Of a DNA stretch of 64,000 nucleotides, positions 42,529 to 51,629 are shown one piece after another. The stretch covers positions 62,001 to 126,000 of the forward strand of contig CAKTIO010000004.1 in the NCBI GenBank assembly GCA_934565855.1. Direction: 5' to 3'. Origin of the DNA: an uncultured Dysosmobacter sp. Its GTDB lineage: Bacteria > Bacillota > Clostridia > Oscillospirales > Oscillospiraceae. Each line of letters begins with the position of its first letter. Within the stretch, counting starts at the first letter, position 1. Below the pieces are notes generated by a model. That model was not told the origin of the DNA and did no database searches. It saw only the letters and a list, made by a program, of their open reading frames with translations. Made by a program: the position numbers and the translations under genes.

Positions 42529-44247
42529 ATGAATGGTCTGGTACTTCTGATCATCGGCATCGCTGTACTGGCCTGCGGCTACATTTTCTATGGTCGCTGG
42601 CTGTGCAAGCAGTGGGGTGTCGGTGAAAACAATGAAGAGACCCCCGCACACACCATGGAGGATGGTGTGGACTATGTTCCCGCAAAGGCACCCGTTTTGA
42701 TGGGTCATCACTTTTCGTCTATCGCAGGCGCCGGTCCCATTACCGGTCCCATCAGCGCTGCAGGTCTGGGCTTCGGCTGGCTGGCATGCACGCTGTGGAT
42801 CCTGATCGGCGGCATTTTCTTCGGCGGCGTGCATGATTTCGGCGCTCTGTTTGCTTCCGTCCGTCACGGCGGTAAGTCTATCGGTGAGATCATTTCCGCC
42901 AACATGTCCCTGCGCGCCAAACGCCTGTTTATCATCTTCTCTTATCTGACCCTGATTCTGGTTGTGGCAGCCTTCGCTTCCATCGTGGCAAGCACCTTTG
43001 GTGCCACCTTTGATGAGAGCGGCGCATTGGACCTGACTGCTTCCCGGGCAAACGCCCAGGTGGCAATGGTGTCCCTGCTGTTCATCCTGATCGCCATTAT
43101 CTTCGGCTACTGTGTCTACCGCCGCAATGTTCCCATTAGCATTGCTTCCGTGGTGGGTGTGGTCGCCATCGTTGCGATCATCTTCATCGGTCTGAACTTC
43201 CATCCCATTTACCTGTCCACCAATACCTGGATGTGGGTCGTGGGCGCATACATCCTGGTGGCATCTGTCACCCCCGTGTGGATTCTGCTGCAGCCCCGTG
43301 ACTATCTGTCCTCCTTCCTGCTGTATGCAATGCTGGCTCTGGCTGCCATCGCTGTTGTGATGGGTCATCCCTCTATGGACAGCCTGCCCGTGTTCCAGAG
43401 CGCGGACTGCACCACTCCGGTGTTCCCCGTTCTGTTCACCACCATCGCCTGCGGCGCAATTTCCGGCTTCCACTCTCTGGTGGCTTCCGGTACGACCTCC
43501 AAGCAGCTGGATAAGGAAACCGACGCAAAGCCCATCGCTTACGGCGGTATGCTCATCGAGTGCGTGCTGGCAATCATGACCCTGATTGCTGTCGCCTATG
43601 CTTACCAGTGGAACGCGGCCAACCCCGATGCAGCCCTGAAGGGTGCGACCGCCATCTTCGGCGGCGGCATTGCCGGCATGATCGATCCTTCCCGCGGCAC
43701 CGTGTACCATGTGCTGTATACTCTGCTGGTGCTGACCTATTCCACCTTCTGCCTGACCTCTCTGGACACCGCAACTCGTATGGGTCGTTTCATGTTCCAG
43801 GAGTTCTGGATCGACAGCAGCAAGGGTGAGACTCCCGAGAATGTCACCGGTGCGAAGAAGGTCCTGGCAAATCCGTACGTTGCCACCATCATCACCGTGG
43901 TTCTGGGTGTGTTCCTGGGTTTGAACGGCTATGCAAAGATCTGGGCTCTGTTTGGTTCTGCAAACCAGCTGCTGGCTGCTCTGGCTCTGCTGGCTGTGGC
44001 AACCTGGCTGGGCAACGTGGGCAAGAACAACAAGATGTTCCTGATCCCGATGGTCTTCATGCTGTTTGTCACCATCTGCTCTCTGATCATCAACACCAAG
44101 ACGCAGATCGGTCTGATTTCTGCCGGCGGCGCAGACTGGGGTCCCTATGTTCAGGCGATCCTGGGTGTCCTGCTGGTGGTCCTCGCCATCGTGCTGGCTG
44201 TGGAGGGTGCTTCCACCATCAGCAAGCAGAAGAAGGCTGCAAAGTAA
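42529..44247 (+). CDS. CstA-family carbon-starvation transporter
   Basis: A 572-residue membrane protein with about 15 hydrophobic segments and CstA-family features: APVLMGHHFSSIAGAGPITGP near residue 60, the GVHDFGALF segment, and FHSLVASGTTSKQL. Members import peptides or pyruvate under carbon limitation. The upstream 178-residue protein is probably co-translated. Codon use is richer in C-ending codons than neighbours, suggesting high expression. Confidence 0.93.
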   Translation: MNGLVLLIIGIAVLACGYIFYGRWLCKQWGVGENNEETPAHTMEDGVDYVPAKAPVLMGHHFSSIAGAGPITGPISAAGLGFGWLACTLWILIGGIFFGGVHDFGALFASVRHGGKSIGEIISANMSLRAKRLFIIFSYLTLILVVAAFASIVASTFGATFDESGALDLTASRANAQVAMVSLLFILIAIIFGYCVYRRNVPISIASVVGVVAIVAIIFIGLNFHPIYLSTNTWMWVVGAYILVASVTPVWILLQPRDYLSSFLLYAMLALAAIAVVMGHPSMDSLPVFQSADCTTPVFPVLFTTIACGAISGFHSLVASGTTSKQLDKETDAKPIAYGGMLIECVLAIMTLIAVAYAYQWNAANPDAALKGATAIFGGGIAGMIDPSRGTVYHVLYTLLVLTYSTFCLTSLDTATRMGRFMFQEFWIDSSKGETPENVTGAKKVLANPYVATIITVVLGVFLGLNGYAKIWALFGSANQLLAALALLAVATWLGNVGKNNKMFLIPMVFMLFVTICSLIINTKTQIGLISAGGADWGPYVQAILGVLLVVLAIVLAVEGASTISKQKKAAK

Positions 44248-44312
44248 GAAATCCTCTTTTCTGAAAACGAAGCCGAGTACAGCGGAGTTTTGCCAGTCCC
44301 CGTTGCGGCTGA

Positions 44313-44348
44313 AAAAGGCGGCACTGCTATCGCAGCGCCGCCTTTTCT
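44313..44348 (+). terminator. Terminator after cstA
   Basis: A 10-bp outer stem (44313-44322 with 44337-44346) with an inner CTGC/GCAG stem and T-rich 3' side, 65 bases after the stop codon. Confidence 0.8.
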
Positions 44349-44447
44349 CTATCAAAAATCGTCAGCTTTTCCACGAACTTTCTGAAAAAGTGGAAAAAAC
44401 CGCACTGCTGTCAGATGCTGCCGCAGTGTATCGCAAAAAGAAAACAG

Positions 44448-44483
44448 AAAGGACCTGTGGAGAACACTCCACAGGTCCTTTTT
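44448..44483. terminator. Terminator of the aromatic operon (bidirectional)
   Basis: A perfect 14-bp stem (44448-44461 with 44468-44481) with a 6-base loop. It lies 25 bases after the aroQ stop and closes the shikimate operon on the minus strand. Confidence 0.9.
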
Positions 44484-44507
44484 GTTGGTGAGGACAAGAT
44501 GGAATTT

Positions 44508-44948
44508 TTACTGCTTTGCCTGCTGCTGGCAGAGCAGATCCAGCGCTTCCAGATACCCCTGCAGTCCGTGACCGGAGATGGTGGCAACGCAGGCTTCCCG
44601 AATGTAGGAGATGTGCCGGAAGCCTTCCCGGCTGTCCGGGTCGGAAACGTGAACCTCCACCGTGGGAATGGCGACTGCCTTGACCGCGTCCAGCAGGGCA
44701 ACGCTGGTATGGGTGTAAGCGGCGGGGTTGATGATAATGCCGTCTACCTTGTCAAAGTATGCCTGATGGATGGCATCCACCAGTGCACCCTCGTGATTGG
44801 ACTGGAAAAAGGAGACAGTAACACCTAACCGCTCCGCCTCCTGCCGGATCATGGCGACCAGGTCCTGATAGGTGGTCCTGCCATAGATTTCTGGCTGCCG
44901 GATGCCCAGCATATTCATATTCGGACCGTTAATCACCAGAATGTTCAC
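44508..44948 (-). CDS. aroQ: Type II 3-dehydroquinate dehydratase
   Basis: A 146-residue enzyme that converts 3-dehydroquinate to 3-dehydroshikimate. Type II signatures are INGPNMNMLGIRQPEIYG (catalytic Tyr), IINPAAYTHTS and EVHVSDPDSREGFRH (catalytic His). It overlaps the aroEK gene by 20 bp and is the last gene of the operon. Confidence 0.97.
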   Translation of the reverse strand: MNILVINGPNMNMLGIRQPEIYGRTTYQDLVAMIRQEAERLGVTVSFFQSNHEGALVDAIHQAYFDKVDGIIINPAAYTHTSVALLDAVKAVAIPTVEVHVSDPDSREGFRHISYIREACVATISGHGLQGYLEALDLLCQQQAKQ

Positions 44949-46173
44949 AAAAATCCCTCCAGACAGCGGCAGCGGTTTCCGCCACGGTGCCGTTGTTATC
45001 TATTACCGCGTCCCGGAACTGCGCGTAATGCGGGGCGCGGGTTTTCCACAATTCATGCAGGTCTGTGGATTGAGATACCGGACGTCCATCTGTGGGAAGG
45101 GCGTCCAGGTCCCGGGTCAGGTGGTAAATGCGTCCATTTTGATGGAGAGACGGATAATTTCTGGGGTCCATGACCACACCGCCGCCAGTCAGCAGGATTT
45201 TCCCGGAGAGCCTTCCAGCTTCCGCGGTGGCTTCCCGTTCCAATGCCCGGAAGGCGTCCTCGCCGTCCCGGGCGAAGATCTCTGGAATGGTGCAGCCAGC
45301 TTTTTCCACAATGCGCTGGTCAATATCAACGGCTTCCCGTCCAGTGAGCCTTGCCAGTGCTTCACCCACGGTGGACTTTCCACAGCCAGGCATTCCAATC
45401 AGCACCAGATTGGTGGCATCCTGCCGCAGCTTTGCCAGAATCCGCTGGTTTTCCGAATCAGGGATGCTGCGCTGGAAGAAATGCTCCTCTGCGGCGGTGG
45501 CTTGTGCCACCAGCATGGGCAGACCGTCCGAGCAGGGGATGCCCAGCTGCTCCGCCTGCATCAGCAGTGCGGTGCGCTGGGGATTGTAAATCAGGTCCAG
45601 TACGCCGCGGCAGCGGGGAAAGCTGGTCAGGTCCACTACGGCAGCACCGGTGTTGGGGTACATTCCCACCGGAGTGGTGTTGACCACGATCTCTGCGTCA
45701 GCGTGAAGGAAGAGGTTTTCATAATTGTTTTCGCCGGAGCGGGAGATGACCACCACCTCCCTGGCACCCAGCCGCCGCGCCATTGCGCGGGCGGTGAGGG
45801 AAGCGCCGCCGCTGCCTAAGACCACCGTCTTTGTTCCGGAGAAGTCAATCCCGGCGCGGCGTGCCATCCAGACAAAGCCGACGGCATCGGTGTTATAGGC
45901 GTAGAGCTTTCCATCGTTGCGGCGGACGATGGTGTTGACGCTGCCGATCTCCTGTGCCGCTTCGTCGATCACATCGCATAGGGGCATGACGTCCCGCTTG
46001 TAAGGAATGGTGACATTCAGACCGCCAATGGCTTCCTGCTGTAAAAAGGAAGCCAGCTGCTCCGGCTCCAGCTCGATGAGCCGGTAGCTTTCACAGCCCA
46101 GCGCCTGATGGATGGGAACGGACCAGCTGTGTCCCAGCTTCCGTCCCAAAAGACCGTAAATCCGTTCGCTCAT
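44929..46173 (-). CDS. aroEK: Fused shikimate dehydrogenase-shikimate kinase
   Basis: A 414-residue bifunctional protein. Residues 1 to about 250 are shikimate dehydrogenase (GRKLGHSWSVPIH, NVTIPYK, NTDAVGF, and the NADP loop VLGSGGAS). Residues from about 255 are shikimate kinase (Walker A GMPGCGKST, then DIDQRI and LTGGGVV). The two enzymes catalyse consecutive steps, so fusion makes metabolic sense. The order and absence of a stop between them are clear in one open frame. Such fusions are uncommon in Firmicutes, where separate genes are usual. Confidence 0.94.
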   Translation of the reverse strand: MSERIYGLLGRKLGHSWSVPIHQALGCESYRLIELEPEQLASFLQQEAIGGLNVTIPYKRDVMPLCDVIDEAAQEIGSVNTIVRRNDGKLYAYNTDAVGFVWMARRAGIDFSGTKTVVLGSGGASLTARAMARRLGAREVVVISRSGENNYENLFLHADAEIVVNTTPVGMYPNTGAAVVDLTSFPRCRGVLDLIYNPQRTALLMQAEQLGIPCSDGLPMLVAQATAAEEHFFQRSIPDSENQRILAKLRQDATNLVLIGMPGCGKSTVGEALARLTGREAVDIDQRIVEKAGCTIPEIFARDGEDAFRALEREATAEAGRLSGKILLTGGGVVMDPRNYPSLHQNGRIYHLTRDLDALPTDGRPVSQSTDLHELWKTRAPHYAQFRDAVIDNNGTVAETAAAVWRDFCEHSGD

Positions 46174-46176
46174 GGG

Positions 46177-47313
46177 TCAGACCTCTGCGTAGGAGCCAAG
46201 GAACTGGAAATTCTGGCAGCTGCGTTCCATTTCCTCCAGCATGGACAGTACACCGGGCTGCTGTACGGAGGCTTCCAGCTCCAGGAAGAAAATGAACTCG
46301 AAGTTCCGCCCGGTGACGGGGCAGGATTCCAGCTTGGTCATGTTGATGCCCAGAGCTGCCAGCTTGGAGAGAATGTCATACAGTGCGCCGGGCTTATTGT
46401 CGCAGGCAATAATCAGGCTGATGCGGTTGGCGCCCTCATAGATCACCGGCTCCTTGGTGATGCAGATGAAGCGGGTGTAGTTGTTGTCGCTGTCCTGAAT
46501 GTCCGCGTTCAGGCATTCCAGTCCGTACAGCTCTGCGCAGGGATGGGAGGAGATGGCGGCGGCGTGGCGGTTGCCGCTCTCCGCCACCATTTTGGCGGCA
46601 ACCGCGGTATTGGCACAGGGAATGACGTGTACACCGTTAAGACTGTTCAGGAATTTGGAGCACTGTCCGATTGCCTGCTCGTGAGAGTAGATTTCGGTGA
46701 TATCCTCCATTTTGACGCCGGGCAGTGCCAGCAGCTCGTGGCGGATGCACAGCCGGGTGGAACGGACAATGGAGAAGCGCTTCTTTTGCAGCAGGTCGTA
46801 TACGGCGCGGACAGAACCATTGGAGCTGTTTTCAATGGGCAGCACACCAAAGCGGCACAGACCGGATTCCACCGCGGAGAACACTGCCTCGAAGTTTTTC
46901 ACATAGACCAAATTGCCCCGGGGGAAGAGACGGTCGCACGCCACCTGGGAATTGGCACCCTCCACGCCCTGACATGCGACCAGTCCGGTCTGGGGGAAGA
47001 CAGCGCTGCCTGCGGCAAGGGCGGTCCTTACCTGTGCGGCGACCCGGGTAGGCTGGGAGATCAGCTCTGCCTGACGGGTCCGTGCCAGCTCAAACAGGGT
47101 GGAGAACAGGTGGTAGGCATAGCGCTCCTGGTCGCCGGACTGCTCCATGACCTTGGCAAGCACTTCCCGCTCCCGCTGACGGTTCAGAATGGGCAGGTGA
47201 TGCTCGTCTTTATACTTTCCGACTTCTTCGGCAAGAGACATCCGCTGAAGAAACAGCTTCAGCAGTTCATCGTCAACGGCGTCGATCTTTGTCCGGATTT
47301 CAGTTAAGTCCAT
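46177..47313 (-). CDS. pheA: Bifunctional chorismate mutase-prephenate dehydratase
   Basis: A 378-residue P-protein. The AroQ-type chorismate mutase covers about 1-85 (RTKIDAVDDELLKLFLQRM), prephenate dehydratase about 108-285 (PIENSSNGSV, NYTRFICI) and a C-terminal ACT domain about 297-378 that normally binds phenylalanine. The ACT motif reads KLESCP where ESRP is usual, so feedback properties may differ. It sits between aroC and aroEK with short gaps. Confidence 0.95.
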   Translation of the reverse strand: MDLTEIRTKIDAVDDELLKLFLQRMSLAEEVGKYKDEHHLPILNRQREREVLAKVMEQSGDQERYAYHLFSTLFELARTRQAELISQPTRVAAQVRTALAAGSAVFPQTGLVACQGVEGANSQVACDRLFPRGNLVYVKNFEAVFSAVESGLCRFGVLPIENSSNGSVRAVYDLLQKKRFSIVRSTRLCIRHELLALPGVKMEDITEIYSHEQAIGQCSKFLNSLNGVHVIPCANTAVAAKMVAESGNRHAAAISSHPCAELYGLECLNADIQDSDNNYTRFICITKEPVIYEGANRISLIIACDNKPGALYDILSKLAALGINMTKLESCPVTGRNFEFIFFLELEASVQQPGVLSMLEEMERSCQNFQFLGSYAEV

Positions 47314-47339
47314 AAGAGATACCTCCTGATAAGTAGATA

Positions 47340-48431
47340 TTAAAAGTGAAACAGACCGCTGTCCAGCAGCAGGTCCAGCAGGACGCAGGCGGTCACCGCC
47401 TCCACCACGGGAACGGCGCGGTGGCAGATGCAGGGGTCATGCCGCCCGTGAACAGTCAGCTCTGCCGGTTCCATCCGGGACAGGGAAACGGTATGCTGGG
47501 GGCGGCTGATAGAGGGCGTGGGTTTGATGGCGACCCGAAGGGTCAGGGGCATTCCCGTGGTGATACCGCCCAGGATTCCTCCGGCGCGATTTTGGGTGGT
47601 AATGATTTTCCCGTTTTCCACCGTAAAGGGGTCGTTGTTTTGTGATCCGCGAAGGGTGGAGGACTGGAAGCCGGCGCCGAATTCCAGTCCCTTAACGGCA
47701 GGAATGCCGAACAGCGCCTGCGCCAGCCGGTTTTCCACACCGTCAAACATGGGGTTCCCTATACCGGCGGGCAGACCGATGACGGCGCATTCAATGGTGC
47801 CGCCGATGGAATCCCCCTCCTGGGCGGCGTCCAGAATGGCAGACTGCATCCTTGCGCCCGCATCATCGTCCAGCACCGGGAAGGGCTTGGCGGCAACGGC
47901 GGCAAACTGCTCCGCTGTGGGATGCAGGGGGAAGCGCCGGTCCTCCACAGTGCCGACAGAGGAGAGGTGCGCTCCCACAAAAATGCTCCGGCGGGCGAGG
48001 ATCTGCTTGGCAATGCCGCCTGCAATGCACAAGGGAGCGGTCAGGCGTCCGGAAAAGTGACCGCCGCCGCGCATATCTGCGTGTCCAGCCCACTTGACAA
48101 AGGCGGTGTAATCCGCGTGGGAGGGGCGGGGCTTATCCAGCAGCTCCTGATAATCCGAGGAATGCTGGTCGCTGTTTTGTATGATGGCGCAGAGGGGGAA
48201 GCCGCAGGTCCTGCCATCCTCCACACCGCTGAGAAAGACCGGGGTGTCAGTTTCCCTCCGGGGAGTGGAAAGTGGATTTTTCCCGGGCTTGCGCCGGTCC
48301 AGAAAGGCAAGCAGCTCCTGCATGTCAATGGCTTCTCCAGCAGGCAGACCATCTATATTCACGCCGATGGCAGTGCCGTGGGACTGCCCGAATACACTGA
48401 CGCGCAGTGTTTTACCGAATTCAGAGGACAT
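47340..48431 (-). CDS. aroC: Chorismate synthase
   Basis: A 363-residue FMN-dependent enzyme that makes chorismate. Signatures are GQSHGTAIGVNIDGLPAG, the GKNPLSTPRRETD segment, ARRSIFVGAHLSSVG and RHDPCICHRAVPV. It overlaps the aroA gene by 11 bp. Confidence 0.97.
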   Translation of the reverse strand: MSSEFGKTLRVSVFGQSHGTAIGVNIDGLPAGEAIDMQELLAFLDRRKPGKNPLSTPRRETDTPVFLSGVEDGRTCGFPLCAIIQNSDQHSSDYQELLDKPRPSHADYTAFVKWAGHADMRGGGHFSGRLTAPLCIAGGIAKQILARRSIFVGAHLSSVGTVEDRRFPLHPTAEQFAAVAAKPFPVLDDDAGARMQSAILDAAQEGDSIGGTIECAVIGLPAGIGNPMFDGVENRLAQALFGIPAVKGLEFGAGFQSSTLRGSQNNDPFTVENGKIITTQNRAGGILGGITTGMPLTLRVAIKPTPSISRPQHTVSLSRMEPAELTVHGRHDPCICHRAVPVVEAVTACVLLDLLLDSGLFHF

Positions 48432-49650
48432 GGAGGGTCCCTCCCAATCGCTGATATTCCTCCCAGAAGGAGGGGTAGGATTTGCGGACTGCCTCCGCGC
48501 CTAAAATGGTGACAGGAGCGGAGCAGGCGGTGGCGGCGACTGCCGCCGCCATAACGATGCGGTGGTCATTGGCACCGTCCACGGTGCCGCCGGTAAAGGG
48601 CTGCCCCCCCTGTACGATCAGTCCGTCAGACAGCTCCCGGACAGAAACACCCAGCGCTGCCAACAGAGCCGCTGTTGTGGTCAGCCGGTCACTTTCCTTG
48701 ATGCGCAGCCGCGCACCGTTGATGAAGCGGGTCACGCCCTGCCGGGCGGCTGCCATTACCGCCAGCGGCGGCAGCAGGTCCGGACAGCCGGAAAGGTCGA
48801 TGTCCACATCCTCCTCCGGACGTGCCAGCTGCCAGTATAGATCGCTGACGATGCGGTCGCCCTGTGCGGAAAGCGGATGCAGTCCCTCAATGCGTAGCGG
48901 GTTATCCAGAAATGCAGCGGCATACCAGAAGGCGGCTTGGGACCAGTCTGCCTCCACAGCGGCGTGAATGGCACGACAGGGGGCAGGAGTAATGTCAAAG
49001 CTCCTCCGGTCTGGAGAGACACAAACGGAAACTCCGGCGCGGGACAGGGCGTCCAGCGTCATGGTGATGTAGTCATAGGATTCCAGCACCGTGGTGGAGA
49101 CCAGCCGGGAGGGGGCATCCAGCCGGGACAGGGCAAACAGCAGACCTGTGAAGAATTGGCTGGAGACATTTCCCGGAAGACGGTACTCGCCCGGAGCCAG
49201 CGTTCCCTCCACGGTCAGAACACCGTCAGACTGGCGGTAGGCAATTCCCTTTTCCTGAAACAGGTCAAAGTACGGCTTCTGGGGGCGCTGCATCAGGCGT
49301 CCATGTCCCCGGAAGCTGCCGCCTCCGGCAACTGCCAGGGCGATGGGAATGAGAAAGCGCAGGGTGGAGCCGGACTCACCGCAGTCAAACTCCGGCAGAT
49401 GGGGGAAGGAGCGGGACGCGGAGCCGATGCCTTCTACCTGTATGGTGGCGGTATCCGGCTGGCACCACTGTGCGCCCAGCGCCTCTGCACACCGGAGGGT
49501 CGCCTCAATGTCCTGCGACAGGGCGACATTCTGGATGGTGCTGGTTCCATCCGCCAGTGCGGCGGATAAAATCAGCCGGTGGGCAATGGACTTGCTGGGC
49601 GGGGGCGTTACAGCGCCGGAAAGACGGCTGGGAGTAATGCAGAGATTCAT
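48421..49650 (-). CDS. aroA: 3-phosphoshikimate 1-carboxyvinyltransferase (EPSP synthase)
   Basis: A 409-residue enzyme that joins phosphoenolpyruvate to shikimate 3-phosphate. It begins MNLCITPSRLSGAVTPPPSKS. Lys, Ser and Arg of the PSKSIAHR motif and the later RIKESDRL motif are present. The ATG at 49650 lies just after the aroB stop with GGAGGG upstream. An 8-residue extension would overlap aroB and is rejected. Confidence 0.96.
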   Translation of the reverse strand: MNLCITPSRLSGAVTPPPSKSIAHRLILSAALADGTSTIQNVALSQDIEATLRCAEALGAQWCQPDTATIQVEGIGSASRSFPHLPEFDCGESGSTLRFLIPIALAVAGGGSFRGHGRLMQRPQKPYFDLFQEKGIAYRQSDGVLTVEGTLAPGEYRLPGNVSSQFFTGLLFALSRLDAPSRLVSTTVLESYDYITMTLDALSRAGVSVCVSPDRRSFDITPAPCRAIHAAVEADWSQAAFWYAAAFLDNPLRIEGLHPLSAQGDRIVSDLYWQLARPEEDVDIDLSGCPDLLPPLAVMAAARQGVTRFINGARLRIKESDRLTTTAALLAALGVSVRELSDGLIVQGGQPFTGGTVDGANDHRIVMAAAVAATACSAPVTILGAEAVRKSYPSFWEEYQRLGGTLHVL

Positions 49651-49651
49651 G

Positions 49652-50728
49652 TCAGCCCTCCAGTCCTGCGGCAAAAATGGCTTCCAGCTGGTCCACGGGT
49701 ACCTTTTTTATATAGCAGTCGCCGATTTTCCGGGGAATGACCAGCGCGATGTCGTCTCCCCGGCGCTTTTTGTCGGAGAGTGCGGCGCGCGCCAGCTCCG
49801 CGGCGGAGTAGGTGGTGGAGGTGGGAAGGTGGTTGCGCTGCAATACAGCGGCGATCCGCTGGGAGCAGGGAACCTCGCACCAGCCCAGCTTTTCCGCGGC
49901 GCGGGCGATCAGCACCATGCCAATGCCAACGGCGTGTCCGTGAGTAATAGAAAAGTCGGCGCATTTTTCAATGGCGTGTCCGGCGGTATGCCCCAGATTC
50001 AGTGTCCGGCGCAGACCATTGTCCAGCTCATCCTGCTCTACTACGCTGGCTTTGAAGGCGATGCAGCGGGCAATGATGTCTGTCAGGTCCGCCTGAAGAG
50101 AGTCGGTGTCAAACAGGGAGAATAGCTTTTCGTCACACAGTACGCCGGTTTTGATGGCTTCTGCCGCACCATCGGCAAAAACGTGGGGGGAGAGGGTGTG
50201 CAGGCAGTCCGTGTCGCACAGCACGGCGGTGGGTTGAAGAAAGACGCCTGCCAGGTTTTTGCCCGCCTTCAGGTCAATGGCGGTTTTTCCGCCGACGGAG
50301 GAATCCACGTCCGCCAGCAGTGTGGTGGGCATTTGGATATAGCGGATGCCCCGTAAATAGCAGCCGGCAGCAAAGCCTGCCATATCGCCGCACACGCCGC
50401 CGCCCAGGGCGACCACGCAGTCGGAACGGGTCAGATGCTCTGCTGCCAGAAATTCCAGAATATCAGAGAGAGTGTCCAGATTTTTGTGCGCCTCGCCTGC
50501 CGGATAGATGCAGGTGCTGACGGTATAGCCCGCAGCGCGCAGACTGCTGGAAACGGTATCCAGATACAACGGCGCCACGGTGGAGTCCGCAACCACCGCC
50601 AAGTGGCACAAACCAACGGTTTGTGTCACAAGCTCGCCGCAGCGGGAGAGAAGTCCGCTGCCGATGGTAACGCGGTATTCCGGATGAACGTGGACCTCCA
50701 CGGTTTTCAGATTCGGGTTGTTCATCAT
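49652..50728 (-). CDS. aroB: 3-dehydroquinate synthase
   Basis: A 358-residue NAD- and zinc-dependent enzyme that forms 3-dehydroquinate from DAHP. Signatures are PAGEAHKNLDT, ALGGGVCGDMAGFAAG, TLLADVDSSVGGKTAID and NLGHTAGHAIE (zinc His). Normal length. It lies between tyrA and aroA. Confidence 0.97.
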   Translation of the reverse strand: MMNNPNLKTVEVHVHPEYRVTIGSGLLSRCGELVTQTVGLCHLAVVADSTVAPLYLDTVSSSLRAAGYTVSTCIYPAGEAHKNLDTLSDILEFLAAEHLTRSDCVVALGGGVCGDMAGFAAGCYLRGIRYIQMPTTLLADVDSSVGGKTAIDLKAGKNLAGVFLQPTAVLCDTDCLHTLSPHVFADGAAEAIKTGVLCDEKLFSLFDTDSLQADLTDIIARCIAFKASVVEQDELDNGLRRTLNLGHTAGHAIEKCADFSITHGHAVGIGMVLIARAAEKLGWCEVPCSQRIAAVLQRNHLPTSTTYSAAELARAALSDKKRRGDDIALVIPRKIGDCYIKKVPVDQLEAIFAAGLEG

Positions 50729-50767
50729 AAATGGTACATCCTTTTCATGAGGTTGACGGCGGTGCTA

Positions 50768-51604
50768 TCAGTTTCCGCCTGCGGAGGCCTTCTTTTCCCG
50801 ACCGTCCTTCAAAAGCGCGCACAGGGCAGCGGCGTCCTTGCTTTTCAGAGCGTCCAGATATTCCTGCAGATGGGAGATATAGATCTCCAGCTCCTCCGTC
50901 AGGAAATCGGCGTCGTCCAGAAACAGCTCTGTCCACATATTCTCGTCCAGCCGGGCAACGCGGGTCATGTCCCGGAAGCTGCCCGCGGAGAAGCCCCGGC
51001 GGCGCTGTGCCTCGGGAGACTTGATGTAGGCGCTGGAGGCAACGTGCGCCAGCTGAGAGGTGTAGGCAATGATGCGGTCATGTTCCTCCGGAGTGGAGAA
51101 GGTGAGATTGGCGAAGCCAATGTCCAGAAACAGGGCTTTCAGTGTTTCCAGCAGGGGCATATCCGTCTGATCGTCCGGCGTCAGGATCATGGAAGCGCCC
51201 ACATACAGGCTGTCCGTGGAGGAGGTGAATCCGCCCCGCTCCCGTCCTGCCATAGGGTGTCCGCCGATGTAGTGGAAGCCGTGCTTCAGTGCCAGCGGTG
51301 CCAGCGCGCTGACCACCACCCGCTTGACACCGCAGAGATCCACTAAAATGGAGCCCTTTGCCAGCAGGGCGGCGTGTTCCCGGACCCACTCAACGGCTGC
51401 GTCCGGGCGGATGGCGATCATCACCAGGTCACACTGGGGCAGGGTGGTGTCATCCAGCGTACCGTCAATGGCACCGCACATCCGCGCCATCGTCATGGTC
51501 TCATGGTCCAGGTCGCTGCCCCATACGGTGTGGGCGGTCCGTGCCTTGATGCTCTTTGCCATTGAACCGCCGATCAGTCCCAATCCGACAATACCGATAT
51601 TCAT
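50768..51604 (-). CDS. tyrA: Prephenate dehydrogenase
   Basis: A 278-residue enzyme of tyrosine synthesis. The N-terminal NAD loop reads GIVGLGLIGGSMAKS. HPMAGRERGG contains the catalytic His. There is no C-terminal ACT domain, unlike the longer B. subtilis enzyme, so tyrosine feedback may act elsewhere. The ATG at 51604 has AAGGAG upstream. A TTG at 51613 is an alternative. Confidence 0.94.
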   Translation of the reverse strand: MNIGIVGLGLIGGSMAKSIKARTAHTVWGSDLDHETMTMARMCGAIDGTLDDTTLPQCDLVMIAIRPDAAVEWVREHAALLAKGSILVDLCGVKRVVVSALAPLALKHGFHYIGGHPMAGRERGGFTSSTDSLYVGASMILTPDDQTDMPLLETLKALFLDIGFANLTFSTPEEHDRIIAYTSQLAHVASSAYIKSPEAQRRRGFSAGSFRDMTRVARLDENMWTELFLDDADFLTEELEIYISHLQEYLDALKSKDAAALCALLKDGREKKASAGGN

Positions 51605-51629
51605 TGCATCCAACTCCTTCCTGCGTTCC

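Noticed and set aside
42526..44355. 609-codon antisense frame over cstA
   Set aside because: His/Gln/Asp-rich shadow of a highly expressed gene with C-ending codons. No start signal.
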